Positions 1 through 9,084 of a stretch of DNA of 18,719 bases are shown here, piece by piece. Below the pieces are notes generated by a model. That model searched no databases. It worked only from the letters and a program-made list of their open reading frames with translations, and was not told the DNA's origin. The first letter of the stretch is position 1. The number at the start of each line of letters is the position of its first letter. Made by a program: the position numbers and the translations under genes. The DNA comes from Desulforamulus profundi. Lineage in GTDB: Bacteria > Bacillota_B > Desulfotomaculia > Desulfotomaculales > Desulfotomaculaceae. Location of the stretch: assembly GCF_002607855.1 (NCBI RefSeq), contig NZ_AWQQ01000049.1, positions 99,926 through 118,644 on the forward strand, in the 5' to 3' direction.

Positions 1-30
1 TACAAACAGGACACACCGGGATGTGTCCTG
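1..30 (-). terminator. Terminator after dapA
   Basis: A 9-bp perfect stem (CAGGACACA, 7-15, with TGTGTCCTG, 22-30) encloses a 6-base loop. On the minus strand it is followed by TTTGTA, cut by the window edge. It lies 13 bases past the dapA stop codon and would end the dapB-to-dapA operon. The U-tract is short in what is visible. Confidence 0.7.
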
Positions 31-43
31 TGGCTAATAAAAT

Positions 44-933
44 TTATAGCAGCTCAAGGCTTTTCATGACGCCTTTTACCGATTCAATTTCACTGGCCGT
101 TGCTTCCACCAGCGGCAGTCGAACACCGCCCACCGCAAATCCCTTCAGGTTTAAAGCGGCCTTCACAGGAACGGGGTTGGTGGTAATAAACAGTCCTTTA
201 AACAGCGGGAACAAATGTTTATGGAGGTTGGCTGCCAGCGTTGTATTGCCGGAGGTAAAGGCGTCAATCATTTCCTGGATTTGCTTGCCGGCCACATGAC
301 CGGCCACACTGATGATGCCCTTGGCCCCCAGGGATAACATTGGGAGGGTCATGGAATCATCGCCGCTGTAAATGGCAAAGTCCTCGGGTAACAGCCGGCG
401 CAGTTCCGAGACCTGGTCGGTATTGCCGGCGGCCTCTTTAATGGCCACGATGTTGGCAACATCTGCCGCCAGCCTGGCCACCGTAGCCGGCAGGACATTA
501 ATGCCGGTACGCCCCGGTATGTTATAAAGGATCACCGGCAGGCTGGTGCTTTCAGCCACCGCCCGGAAATGACGGTAAAGTCCTTCCTGGGAAGCTTGTT
601 ATAATAGGGCGCCACCAGCATGACACCGTCACAGCCGACCTTCTCTGCTTCTTTGGTCAGGGCAATGCTGCCGGCGGTGTCATAGCTGCCGGTACCGGCC
701 ACCACCGCCGCCTGGCCCCCAACCTCATCGACAATGGCTTTAAACAATTCAATTTTTTCGTCTTTGGACAGGGTCGGGGACTCCCCGGTGGTACCGCAGA
801 CCACCAATCCGTCCGATCCGTTTTCCACTAAATACCTTCCTAATTTTTTAGCCTGGGCGAAGTTAACTGATAAATCAGGATTAAAGGGAGTCACCATTGC
901 TGTAAGAACCCGCCCAAAATCAACAGCTGCCAT
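44..933 (-). CDS. dapA: 4-hydroxy-tetrahydrodipicolinate synthase DapA (one frameshift)
   Basis: Condenses pyruvate with aspartate semialdehyde, the first committed step to diaminopimelate, lysine and dipicolinate; cytosolic TIM barrel. About 296 residues once repaired, the usual family length. GTTGE (residues 47-51) forms the pyruvate site, the tyrosine of YNIPGRTG is near residue 137, and the Schiff-base lysine of IKEAAGN is near 166. The frame breaks near 589-596: after APYYNK the protein continues one frame over as [15 protein letters not shown], and one extra base (GC to GCC on the coding strand) restores it. ATG start at 933; the ribosome site AAGGATGG is somewhat distant. Last gene of the lysine/dipicolinate operon, 37 bases after dapG. 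The break is probably a sequence error. Confidence 0.95.
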
Positions 934-970
934 TAATTATCACCATCCTTACTTATTTATTACCCTCTGC

Positions 971-2209
971 TTACGATTGGGTTTTGCAGCTATGTCCCAG
1001 TTCAAACTTCCGGTGCAGGGCACGGATGGCTTTATTCATATTTACTTTCTCCACCAAAACCCAGATGGTGGTATGGGAATCGGAAGACTGCAATATTTCA
1101 ACCCCTTCTTCGGTAAGGGCCTGCACAATACGAGCCATTACACCCGGTACACCTGTCATTCCTGCCCCCACTGTGGAAACTTTAGCGCAGTTGGATCTTA
1201 CCATGGGGTAGATGCCGAGGTTTTCCAGCACAGCCACAGCCTTTTGGGCTACCTCATCTTTCACCGTTAACATAATTAATTCCGGGCTGACATTAATAAA
1301 GTCAATACTGATATCCGCCAGGGCCAAAGCCCTGAAGATACGTAAGGCAGGATCTTCCACCGTCAGATCCTTTACATGGATTTTTAACTGGGTCACTCCT
1401 GCAATATGGGTAACACCGCTGGCAACCCGGTCTCTGGTAATATCAATGGTGCCATAAACTTCATGATGACTGGTTACCAAAGTTCCCGGGGCATCGGTAA
1501 AGGTAGAGCGAACCCGGATGGGAATATTCTTCTGCATGGCAATTTCTACCGCCCTGGGATGGATGACCTTGGCCCCTTCATGGGCCAGCTGGCAAATTTC
1601 ATTGTAGGTGACGGTATCCAGAATGCGGGCATCTTCTACAATTCTCGGGTCTGCTGTCATGATTCCTTCCACATCGGTATAGATGTCAATGCATTCCGCA
1701 TTAAGGGCCACTCCCAAAGCGGAAGCGGTGGTGTCACTACCGCCGCGGCCCAGGGTGGTAATTTCTCCTGTTTCGCTGGTCCCCTGAAAACCCGCCACAA
1801 CCACGATTTTTCCCTGTTCGGCATGTTTAATAATGTTTTTCGGGTCTACCCGGATAATACGGGCATCATTATGGTTGCCATCGGTGATGATTCCCGCCTG
1901 TGCCCCGGTGAGGAGAACCGCCTGCCTGCCCATCCGCTGCAGGGTATTCACCATGGCTACACCGGATATAATTTCCCCGCAGGACATCAACATATCCATT
2001 TCCCTGGCCGGGAGATCACGGTTAATGGATAAGGCAAAATTAATCAATGTGTCGGTAGCATAGGGTTCCCCGGCCCGGCCGATGGCAGAAACCACAACCA
2101 CCGGTGCAAAACCTTCGTCAGCAGCGGCAAAAATCCTGCCGACAACAAGATCCCTCAATTCCTGAGTCACCAGTGAGGTTCCGCCAAACTTCTGCACAAG
2201 AAAACGCAT
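971..2209 (-). CDS. dapG: Aspartate kinase, DapG type
   Basis: Phosphorylates aspartate, the entry step of the aspartate family of amino acids. Intact, 412 residues. The N-terminus has the kinase motif KFGGTS (residues 7-12), and the middle has the conserved GRGGSDTTA. The last 140 or so residues look like two ACT regulatory domains, including the stretches HIAGVTQLKIHVKD and VSTVGAGMTGVPGVMARIV. The start VQKFGGTS...VVVVSAIGRAGEPYATD resembles B. subtilis DapG, the diaminopimelate-sensitive isozyme, more than LysC or ThrD; operon position beside asd and dapA supports this. The ATG lies one base after the asd stop codon, so the two are probably translationally coupled, and its ribosome site GGAGAAG is inside the end of asd. 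Effector specificity is inferred, not visible. Confidence 0.93.
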   Translation of the reverse strand: MRFLVQKFGGTSLVTQELRDLVVGRIFAAADEGFAPVVVVSAIGRAGEPYATDTLINFALSINRDLPAREMDMLMSCGEIISGVAMVNTLQRMGRQAVLLTGAQAGIITDGNHNDARIIRVDPKNIIKHAEQGKIVVVAGFQGTSETGEITTLGRGGSDTTASALGVALNAECIDIYTDVEGIMTADPRIVEDARILDTVTYNEICQLAHEGAKVIHPRAVEIAMQKNIPIRVRSTFTDAPGTLVTSHHEVYGTIDITRDRVASGVTHIAGVTQLKIHVKDLTVEDPALRIFRALALADISIDFINVSPELIMLTVKDEVAQKAVAVLENLGIYPMVRSNCAKVSTVGAGMTGVPGVMARIVQALTEEGVEILQSSDSHTTIWVLVEKVNMNKAIRALHRKFELGHSCKTQS

Positions 2210-2210
2210 G

Positions 2211-3239
2211 TTACTTCTTCTCCATTAAACAGTCATATTTTAATAGGAGTTCCGCAATCTGCACGGCATTGGTTGCCGCACCCTTGCGAATTTGATCGCC
2301 TGCCACCCAAAGGTTCAAGCCGTTGTCAACGGTATGGTCTTCACGAATGCGCCCCACAAAGACCTCATCCTTATCGGAGGTGAACAGGGGCATGGGATAC
2401 ACTTTGTTGGCCACGTCGTCTTGAACAATGACACCCGGCGCCTGAGCCAGAATTTCTTTAGCCTGGGCGGCGGTCAGTTTTCGCTCGGTTTCAATGTTGA
2501 CAGACTCGGAGTGACTGCGATAGACCGGCACCCGGACGGTGGTGGCGGTGATTCGAATGCTGCTGTCATGCATAATTTTCTGGGTTTCTTTCACCATTTT
2601 CCATTCTTCTTTGGTGTAGTCCATGTCCTGGAATACATCAATGTGGGGTATCAGGTTAAAGGCAATCTGGTGGGCAAATTTACTGGGGGGATATTCCCTG
2701 CCTTCTAGAACCGCTTTTACCTGTTCGGTCAGTTCTTCAATACCTTCTTTGCCGGCGCCGGATACCGCCTGGTACGTGGAAACCACCACCCGTTTGATGC
2801 CTGCGGCATCATAAATGGGTTTTAACGCAACCACCATGATGATGGTGGAGCAGTTGGGATTGGCAATAATTCCCTTGTGCCAGGTGACATCCTCCGGATT
2901 CACTTCCGGCACCACTAGGGGAACCTCCTGGTCCATCCGGTAATTGCTGCTGTTATCAATGACCACACAGCCGCGTTCCACAGCCGCCGGCCCATACTCC
3001 AAACTGGCTTTACCGCCGGCAAACAATGCGATGTCCATGCCGGTAAAGGACTCGGGGGTGGTCTCCTCAACAACATATTTTTGGCCCTGGAACTCAATTT
3101 CTGTTCCGGCGGAACGGGAAGTTGCGCAGAGTTTTAGATTGTTAATGGGAAAATTGCGTTCATTTAATATATTTAAAATCTCCTGACCCACTGCTCCGGT
3201 AGCACCGACCACAACGACATTCACCTTTTTCAAGCTCAA
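2211..3239 (-). CDS. asd: Aspartate-semialdehyde dehydrogenase
   Basis: Reduces aspartyl phosphate to aspartate semialdehyde with NADPH, the branch point to lysine/dipicolinate and to threonine/methionine. Intact, 342 residues, normal length. The nucleotide-binding GATGAVGQ is at residues 12-19. The catalytic cysteine is Cys130 in ANPNCSTI. SSNYRMD and QAVSGAGKEG are also typical of the Gram-positive family. The start is a TTG at 3239 or the second TTG at 3233, both behind AAGGAGGG; spacing (4 versus 10 bases) slightly favours the inner one. It follows dpaB by 42 bases and abuts dapG. Confidence 0.95.
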   Translation of the reverse strand: MSLKKVNVVVVGATGAVGQEILNILNERNFPINNLKLCATSRSAGTEIEFQGQKYVVEETTPESFTGMDIALFAGGKASLEYGPAAVERGCVVIDNSSNYRMDQEVPLVVPEVNPEDVTWHKGIIANPNCSTIIMVVALKPIYDAAGIKRVVVSTYQAVSGAGKEGIEELTEQVKAVLEGREYPPSKFAHQIAFNLIPHIDVFQDMDYTKEEWKMVKETQKIMHDSSIRITATTVRVPVYRSHSESVNIETERKLTAAQAKEILAQAPGVIVQDDVANKVYPMPLFTSDKDEVFVGRIREDHTVDNGLNLWVAGDQIRKGAATNAVQIAELLLKYDCLMEKK

Positions 3240-3281
3240 TTTCCCTCCTTGATATGTTAGATACCCCCGGTTCGGACAAAA

Positions 3282-3865
3282 TTAGGGCTGCACCAAAATA
3301 GGTTGGATTTGTTTTCCCTGCAAAGCCTGTTCGATGGTATCGATAATCAGATCCATGCGGCTTTTCAGAGAGTTTGGTTTTCCGGTGGGACTATCCTGAC
3401 CAAATGGTACCATATAAACATTCTTGGTGTTAAGAAGTAATCCAAGATTTTTTGCATTCATCCCCAAACCGTCGTTGGTGGAGATCCCGAGGATAACCGG
3501 TTTTTGGTTTCTTAGATGGGCTTTGGCCGCCATTAAGACCGGCGTATCGGTAATTCCGTTGGCCAATTTGGCCATGGTATTGCCGGTGCAGGGGGCAATA
3601 ACGACCACATCCACCAATTGTTTGGGTCCCACTGGTTCAGCGCCGCTGACGGTATTGATGGGCTCTTTGCCGGTGATTTGTTTTAGCAGATCACGCCATT
3701 TTCGGGCTGTGCCAAAACGGGTGTCGATTTTGTCAACAGCATAACTTACAATGGGAAATACCTCTGCCCCTTCGTTCACTAACTCCTGAATTTTCGGCAT
3801 GATTTCATCTAATGTACAGTGGGATCCCGTCAGGCAAAGCCAATACGTATTCCTTTTAAACGCAT
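3282..3865 (-). CDS. dpaB: Dipicolinate synthase subunit B (one frameshift near the start)
   Basis: Subunit B (SpoVFB) of the enzyme that oxidises the DapA product to dipicolinic acid in the mother cell during sporulation. It is a flavoprotein-like fold. About 194 residues once repaired; B. subtilis SpoVFB is about 200. Matching stretches include LTGSHCT, VVIAPCTGNTMAKLANGITD and PFGQDSPTGKPNS. The uninterrupted frame begins at an upstream ATG (3887), but its first residues are nonsense. The ATG at 3865, eight bases after GGAGG, gives MRLKGIRIGFA, and a one-base gap at 3833-3834 (GCCTG instead of GCCCTG) joins it to LTGSHC. I therefore choose 3865 and call a sequence error. It starts 26 bases after dpaA ends. 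Confidence 0.93.
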
Positions 3866-3891
3866 ATGCCGCACCTCCGCAAGCCATTCCT

Positions 3892-4794
3892 TTATTGTCC
3901 GTTTTTCCGTACCAACTCCTGCGCTAAAAGGGAAGGTATCACCTTCGACAAGATTTGACCGGCGGTTTTCGGCGCCACCTTGCCTGGCAGGCCGGGCGCC
4001 AGCAGCGCTTTAATGCCAAACCTTGCCGCGGCTTCAAAGTCTGTGCCGCCCGGCGGGGAAGCCACATCGATGATTACTGCGTCCTCCCTTGCCTTGCTTA
4101 AAACGCTGTTGCTTAATACAACCGCAGGTACCGTGTTAAAAATGATCTCCGCCCTGGAAATTGCATCCGGCAGCTCTTCAAAGGATAAAGGCTCCATCCC
4201 CATCTCATAGACCCTGGCCCGGTCAGCAGGCGACCTGGTTACCACAGTCACCCTGGCCCCCATGCCATGGAGCAGCCTGGCAATGCTGGCTCCGGTGCGG
4301 CCAAATCCCAACACAAAGGACTTGCTGTTGTGAATGGTAATGGCCGTATTCTCCATGGCCATCTGAATGGCCCCTTCCGCCGAAGGAATGGAATTCAGGA
4401 TGGCCACTTCATCCAGGTCCAGCACAGTGATCAGCTTTACATTGCTTCGCTGGACGATTTCCTTCAGCTTTGGCCGGGCGAACCCCACAAAAATGGGGGC
4501 CTGGGGAGGCAGCTTAACCAGTAACGCTTCAGAAAGTGCCAGAGGCTTCTCTTCATATACAGAATAAAGATTACCGTCTTCCAGGATGCCTGGTACCGGC
4601 AATATGACTGCCTGAACATCTGCCAATGCTTCTTCCAATCTCTGGTAATGGATTACATGCGGGGGATCTTGTTTAACCGGCAGGCCAACGACCCTTACAT
4701 GTGCACCCAGGCGAGATAAGGTAGAGACCAGCACAATTTCCCTGGCGTCACCACCCAGGACAGCCACCTTCACCCCATTTAAATCGGGCTGCAT
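3892..4794 (-). CDS. dpaA: Dipicolinate synthase subunit A
   Basis: Subunit A (SpoVFA) of dipicolinate synthase, the NAD(P)-binding dehydrogenase-like partner of DpaB; acts in the sporulating mother cell. Intact, 300 residues. The N-terminal dipicolinate-type domain begins VKVAVLGGDAREIVLVSTL, and a Rossmann glycine motif GFGRTG sits at residues 163-168 followed by RVTVVTRSPA. A longer frame opens at 4827, but the ATG at 4794 has a strong GGAGGGG site 6-7 bases upstream, so I start there. The 110-base gap before it, after dapB, holds a sigma-K-like promoter candidate. Confidence 0.95.
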   Translation of the reverse strand: MQPDLNGVKVAVLGGDAREIVLVSTLSRLGAHVRVVGLPVKQDPPHVIHYQRLEEALADVQAVILPVPGILEDGNLYSVYEEKPLALSEALLVKLPPQAPIFVGFARPKLKEIVQRSNVKLITVLDLDEVAILNSIPSAEGAIQMAMENTAITIHNSKSFVLGFGRTGASIARLLHGMGARVTVVTRSPADRARVYEMGMEPLSFEELPDAISRAEIIFNTVPAVVLSNSVLSKAREDAVIIDVASPPGGTDFEAAARFGIKALLAPGLPGKVAPKTAGQILSKVIPSLLAQELVRKNGQ

Positions 4795-4834
4795 GATGTC
4801 CCCTCCTCTCAACCATCTATTACACACTACATGA

Positions 4835-4857
4835 TATGAGTTACCGGAGGGGGTGGT
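4835..4857 (-). promoter_or_regulatory. Candidate sigma-K promoter for dpaAB
   Basis: On the minus strand, AC (4857-4856), a 17-base spacer, then CATATCATG (4838-4830). The sigma-K consensus is AC, 16-17 bases, CATANNNTA, so only the last base differs. The B. subtilis dpa genes are known to be sigma-K dependent. The match is short and could be chance. Confidence 0.3.
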
Positions 4858-4904
4858 GCTTGTACGTACGGTCTTAACGGAGGTGCGGGAAATACCATAT
4901 TTAG

Positions 4905-5700
<796 letters not shown>

Positions 5701-5756
5701 TAGACCACCGCCTTTGTGATTTGTACCTGTGTTTTTATGCAGAATTGTTGCATTTT

Positions 5757-5786
5757 ATTATCCATTACCTGATTTGCACTTGTCAA
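5757..5786 (-). promoter_or_regulatory. Sigma-A-like promoter upstream of dapB
   Basis: Minus strand TTGACA (5786-5781), 18 bases, GATAAT (5762-5757). It lies 57 bases before the dapB start codon. The -35 box is perfect and the -10 has one mismatch. No lysine riboswitch-sized leader fits between it and dapB. Confidence 0.6.
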
Positions 5787-5907
5787 GTTCCATATAACCG
5801 GAGGGTCATCCGTGCCTGACGTTTATGAGCAGGCAGAGGATTGTTTACTGAATAGTATGAAATGTTAAAAGTTTATTACTCATCATGATTGCTTCAGGAA
5901 AGCATAT

Positions 5908-5933
5908 AAAAAGAACCCCGGAGACGGGGTTCC
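5908..5933 (-). terminator. Terminator after ymxH
   Basis: An 8-bp perfect stem (GAACCCCG, 5913-5920, with CGGGGTTC, 5925-5932), a GAGA loop on the plus strand, and TTTTT on the minus strand immediately after. It starts at the ymxH stop codon (5933) and separates that unit from the dapB promoter. Confidence 0.88.
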
Positions 5934-6202
5934 TAATAATTGTATTTTTGAAAAACCGGATTGCACTGGTCCATTTCAACAATAATGACTTCTTCACCGA
6001 TCTTGCGGATACTTTCCCAGGGGATGATCATTTGCTGCTTATCCATCCACATGTTGATAAAATTGCTCCGCCTGGGTAAGATAATGGAGCAAATGGCCCC
6101 GGACTCAACATCGATGGTGACATCGGATTCCCCGATCACGCCAAGGCGGGCGCCATTGTTAATATTCACTATTTCTTTGCCCACTAATTCACACAACCGC
6201 AT
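5933..6202 (-). CDS. ymxH: YlmC/YmxH family PRC-barrel protein
   Basis: Small protein of the YlmC/YmxH sporulation-associated family with a PRC-barrel-like beta fold; the molecular role is unknown. 89 residues. The start MRLCELVGKEIVNI and GARLGVIGESDVTID resemble B. subtilis YmxH (MRLSELSGKEIVDV...ERLGVLGQTD), and IPWESIRKIGEEVIIV fits the family end. The frame opens at a TTG (6208), but the ATG at 6202, seven bases after GGAGG, is the better start. It lies 13 bases after the membrane-protein gene and is probably co-transcribed with it. As in B. subtilis it sits between mlpA and the dipicolinate genes. Confidence 0.85.
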   Translation of the reverse strand: MRLCELVGKEIVNINNGARLGVIGESDVTIDVESGAICSIILPRRSNFINMWMDKQQMIIPWESIRKIGEEVIIVEMDQCNPVFQKYNY

Positions 6203-6215
6203 GGCCAACCCTCCC

Positions 6216-6557
6216 TTACCTGAATGTAAATCTCTTCAAACCTCTCATGAAACGATTGAAAAAGGGACTGATGATCGCCAGGAGAAAGGATATGGCAGCC
6301 ATCGGCTCCAGGCTGACCACAGAAACGTTTACCCTGGAAGGTACATCAATTTCTAAAAAGGTTGTCAGCATCACCAGGGACAAATAAATACCGCCGGCAG
6401 TGCCAACCAGCCCCGCCAGAGACTCAGAAATGGGCGAGGCCTTACTTTCCCCGATGGCATCCCATTCTTTACGGTAGCGTTTTATCCGTATGCGTTCCCT
6501 GATGGAAAACACCACCAGCAAAGCTGCCAGCAATCCCACAAAAATACTCCCTACCAA
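6216..6557 (-). CDS. Unrecognised small membrane protein
   Basis: I do not recognise this family. The start is a TTG at 6557, nine bases after GGAGG; the frame runs further upstream to 6626, but that extension has no ribosome site and overlaps the promoter candidate. This gives 113 residues with three hydrophobic segments: about residues 1-20 (LVGSIFVGLLAALLVVFS), 46-70 (SLAGLVGTAGGIYLSLVMLT and following) and 82-100 (LEPMAAISFLLAIISPFF). The first is followed by a very basic stretch, RERIRIKRYRKEWD. The end is basic (RFMRGLKRFTFR). It precedes ymxH and is probably in one transcript with it. The sporulation neighbours and the sigma-E-like promoter suggest a role in the mother cell, but this is inference. 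Confidence 0.7.
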   Translation of the reverse strand: MVGSIFVGLLAALLVVFSIRERIRIKRYRKEWDAIGESKASPISESLAGLVGTAGGIYLSLVMLTTFLEIDVPSRVNVSVVSLEPMAAISFLLAIISPFFNRFMRGLKRFTFR

Positions 6558-6578
6558 TATTCTCCACCTCCCTGCTAA

Positions 6579-6606
6579 ATAATATGAAGGCGGTGGACAA
6601 ATATTC
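6579..6606 (-). promoter_or_regulatory. Candidate sigma-E promoter for the membrane protein and ymxH
   Basis: Minus strand GAATATT (6606-6600), 13 bases, CATATTAT (6586-6579). The sigma-E consensus is KMATATT, 13-15 bases, CATACAMT; the -35 matches fully and the -10 at six of eight. The transcript would begin only about 15 bases before the TTG start, just including the ribosome site. Confidence 0.33.
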
Positions 6607-6671
6607 CGGGTAAACAAAAAATCCACTATTGAAAGGGACTTCCTGATATGAACATGTGATTCGAATTGGCA

Positions 6672-6740
6672 AGGTACTATTGTTATCCTTAGAGAGCGAC
6701 TTTGCGGAGCCTGGAGCGACCGGGGATAACAATAGTACCT
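6672..6740 (+). repeat. 17-bp perfect inverted repeat with 35-base loop
   Basis: AGGTACTATTGTTATCC (6672-6688) and its exact complement GGATAACAATAGTACCT (6724-6740). The 35-base loop carries the direct repeat GAGCGAC at 6694-6700 and 6714-6720. It lies after the mlpA terminator and before the sigma-E-like promoter, so it is probably not the mlpA terminator, and it has no T-run. There is no open frame and no obvious target duplication. It could be a dispersed repeat or small non-autonomous element, or a protein-binding site. Strand is arbitrary. Confidence 0.75.
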
Positions 6741-6760
6741 CCCCCATGTTTGTCACAACC

Positions 6761-6783
6761 AAAAATCCCCTGTTGCCAGGGGA
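6761..6783 (-). terminator. Terminator after mlpA
   Basis: A 7-bp stem (TCCCCTG, 6766-6772, with CAGGGGA, 6777-6783), a 4-base loop, and TTTTT on the minus strand. It begins 7 bases past the mlpA stop codon. Confidence 0.85.
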
Positions 6784-6789
6784 AGTTTG

Positions 6790-8056
6790 CTAGTCTCTTA
6801 AGGTATCCAGAACGGCTTTTAACTCTCCGCAATCCTGCCAGGGGCCAATGGCGGCCATGGAGAATTTGTCCGGTTGGAATAACTCCGAAGCCACCCGCAC
6901 GGTGTCCTCAACGGTGACCCGGTTGAGCTTTTCCACAATTTCTTCCGGGCTGTACACCTTGCCCAGGTACAGTTCAGACTTACCAAGCCGGCTCATGTGG
7001 GTGTTGACACTTTCCAGGGACAGTAAAAGGTTGCCTTTCAACTGGTCTTTGGCCCGTTGCAGTTCTTCCCTGGACACCCCGTTCTTTTTGATTTCCCGGA
7101 TCTCTTTAAAGATCAGCTCCATAGCCTGGTTTACATTTTGCTTGCTTAAGCCGGCATAAACCCCAAAGATACCGGTATCGTAGTAAGAGCTGTGGTACGA
7201 ATAGACCGTATAGACCAGACCCCGTTGTTCTCTGATTTCCTGGAACAGCCTGGAGGACAACCCCCCACCAAGGATGGTATTGATTACCTGGGCAATGTAG
7301 ACCAGATCATTGTCCAAACTTAATCCGGGGCCCCAATCACCATATGTACCTGTTCTGTTTCTTTGCTGCGGCAGTTTACCTGCACGGTGGGACTGGGCTT
7401 TTGCAGCTGCCTGCTAATGCCCTCACCGGTCAAGCTGCCAAACAGCGGGGACAGTTTCTCAACCACCTGCCGGTGTCTTATATTCCCGGCCACAGAAATA
7501 ACCATCCGCTTTGGCGTATAGTGATCCTTCATATAAGAACGGAGATCCTGGTAGTTAAAACTGCATACCGTGTCCGAAGTCCCGATGATGGGTCTGCCCA
7601 GAGGGTGACCGGACCAGATGGTTTTGGCGAACATGTCATGGACAAGTTCATCCGGGGCATCCTCGTACATCTTGATCTCTTCCAGGATCACATTTTTTCC
7701 CGCTCCACATCCTGCTCGGAAACTTTGGAATGGAACAGCATATCGGTCAGAATGTCCACCGCCAGGTCAAAATGTTCATCCAGCACCTTGGCATAATAGC
7801 AAGTATACTCCTTGGTGGTAAATGCGTTTAACTGGCCGCCCACAGCATCCAGTTCTTCGGCGATTTGTTTGGCGGTCCGGTGTTTGGTGCCCTTAAACAA
7901 CATGTGCTCGATATAATGGGAAATACCTGAGGTTGTATCACTCTCATCCCGGGACCCGACATCTACCCATATTCCCAAAGCCACGGAACGGACATGGGAT
8001 ACCTGTTGTGTAAGGATTCTTACTCCATTTGGTAGTACTTCTTTTTGGTAAAACAT
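6790..8056 (-). CDS. mlpA: M16 family zinc peptidase, MlpA/YmxG type (two frameshifts)
   Basis: Insulinase-type zinc metallopeptidase, the ortholog by position and similarity of B. subtilis MlpA. About 422 residues once repaired (family about 410). The inverted zinc motif HxxEH is HYIEH at residues 47-51. The third ligand fits Glu127 in NVILEEI, 76 residues on, as in the family. The C-terminal half has the companion motif LGGGLSSRLFQEIREQRGLVY. The frame breaks at 7693-7698 (A6 on the coding strand where A7 gives EREKNVILEEIKMYED) and at 7325-7326 (GG where GGG gives IGAPGLSLDNDLVY). Read as printed there would be three short proteins with the zinc site split. ATG at 8056 behind GGGGGTG. A terminator follows. 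Confidence 0.93.
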
Positions 8057-8194
8057 TACAACACCCCCTGGAAGCGCAATTAACCAGTCTTTTCGCCAAT
8101 AACTCAGAAAATCCTTTAAAAATTTAAGAATCTCTAAAAGTATGGCTGCAGAAAATTTAGATCATTGTAAGTATACCCCGAACCGGTAAGTCTA

Positions 8195-8937
8195 TTAATT
8201 TTTCACATTCTCTTTCCTTTGTTCCGCAGGGAGGTTCTCAATCATTTCTCCCACCGTCACAAATTCATAACCCTCTTTCTTCAACTGCTTGATGATTACC
8301 GGCAGCGCCTTTACAGTGGGAGCCGTCGGGTGCATCAGGACAATGGAGCCGTTATGCGCTTTATCCACCACCCGTCTGACAATGACGTCCGGCGAGGGGC
8401 GCTGCCAGTCAATGGTGTCAATACTCCAGAGAATAAAGGTATATCCCTGTTCCTCGGCGGCCTTAAGGACCGTCGGTCCCCTTTCCCCGTAGGGTGGTGC
8501 GTACAGCTTGGGCCGCTTGTTAATGGTATCATAAATCAGCTTTTCCGCCCTTTGCATATCCCTCAGGTTGCCGCTTTTGGAAAGCCGGTCGGGATGGGGG
8601 TGTGAATAGCCGTGTGAGCCGATTTCATGGCCTGCGGCGTCCATTTTTTGAGCAGTTCCGGAAAATCCCTCACCCAGGTGCCGCCGGCAAAAAAGGTAAT
8701 CTTCACCTGCTGGTCTTCCAGCACTTCCAGCATCTTGGGGATATACTCTTCTCCCCAGAAAACATTGCAGGTCAGGGCAATCTTTTTTTCTTGATCGCTG
8801 CCCTGGTAAATGGGGGCAAGCACTCTTTCGTATTTTTCACGGGTGGCCAGGATCCCCAGACTAATGAAGAACAGGATGATGAAAAGCCACAGAATCACTT
8901 TATAAACCGGGCCCCTGCGAATGTACAGTATCCTCAT
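8195..8937 (-). CDS. ylxY: Polysaccharide deacetylase-like protein, YlxY type (one frameshift)
   Basis: NodB-fold protein anchored by one N-terminal membrane segment (residues about 13-31), placed between pnp and mlpA exactly like B. subtilis YlxY. About 247 residues once repaired. Motif 2 is HGYSH (residues 109-113), motif 3 APPYGERGP, then LWSIDTIDW, and the last motif LMHPT. Motif 1, normally TFDDG with the catalytic base and a metal-ligand aspartate, reads TCNVFWGEEY (56-65), so both aspartates are absent and deacetylase activity is doubtful. The frame breaks at 8644-8649, where A6 on the coding strand should be A7 (LLKKMDAAGHEIGSHG). ATG at 8937 behind GGGGGAG. A role in the spore envelope is inferred from the family and context. 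Confidence 0.88.
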
Positions 8938-9032
8938 GATTATTCTCCCCCTAAAAAAATTACTCTTTCCAATCTCTATGCCAGCAGGGAGAGGAATATT
9001 TCTACAAACCGAAATGGCAGGCCCCGGTCCGG

Positions 9033-9066
9033 AAAAGGCAAACCCCCTCTTTTAATCGAGGGGGTT
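9033..9066 (-). terminator. Terminator after sleB
   Basis: A 9-bp stem (AACCCCCTC, 9041-9049, with GAGGGGGTT, 9058-9066) with an 8-base loop, followed on the minus strand by TGCCTTTT. It lies 18 bases past the sleB stop codon. The U-tract is offset by four bases. Confidence 0.7.
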
Positions 9067-9084
9067 GCTCTAAATAGTCAGGTT

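Noticed and set aside
44..933. dapA and the other broken genes as pseudogenes
   Set aside because: All defects are one-base losses with intact motifs on both sides, in several likely essential genes; sequence error explains them better.
4862..4869. Palindrome GTACGTAC in the dapB-dpaA gap as an operator
   Set aside because: Eight bases only, with no second copy and no known regulator to match.
5701..5907. Lysine riboswitch before dapB
   Set aside because: Only about 50 bases lie between the -10 box and dapB, and no lysine-element core is visible; a small 6-bp hairpin at 5813-5835 lies upstream of the promoter.
6790..8056. Three separate short peptidase genes
   Set aside because: The pieces are consecutive parts of one M16 peptidase joined by single missing bases; the zinc site would be split between two of them.
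8057..8194. Promoter or terminator in the ylxY-mlpA gap
   Set aside because: The 138 bases are AT-rich, but I found no hairpin with a T-run and no box pair good enough to report.
8973..8999. Sigma-E-like promoter before ylxY (ATATT, 14 bases, CATAGAGA)
   Set aside because: The -10 matches at only five of eight bases, too weak to list as a feature.
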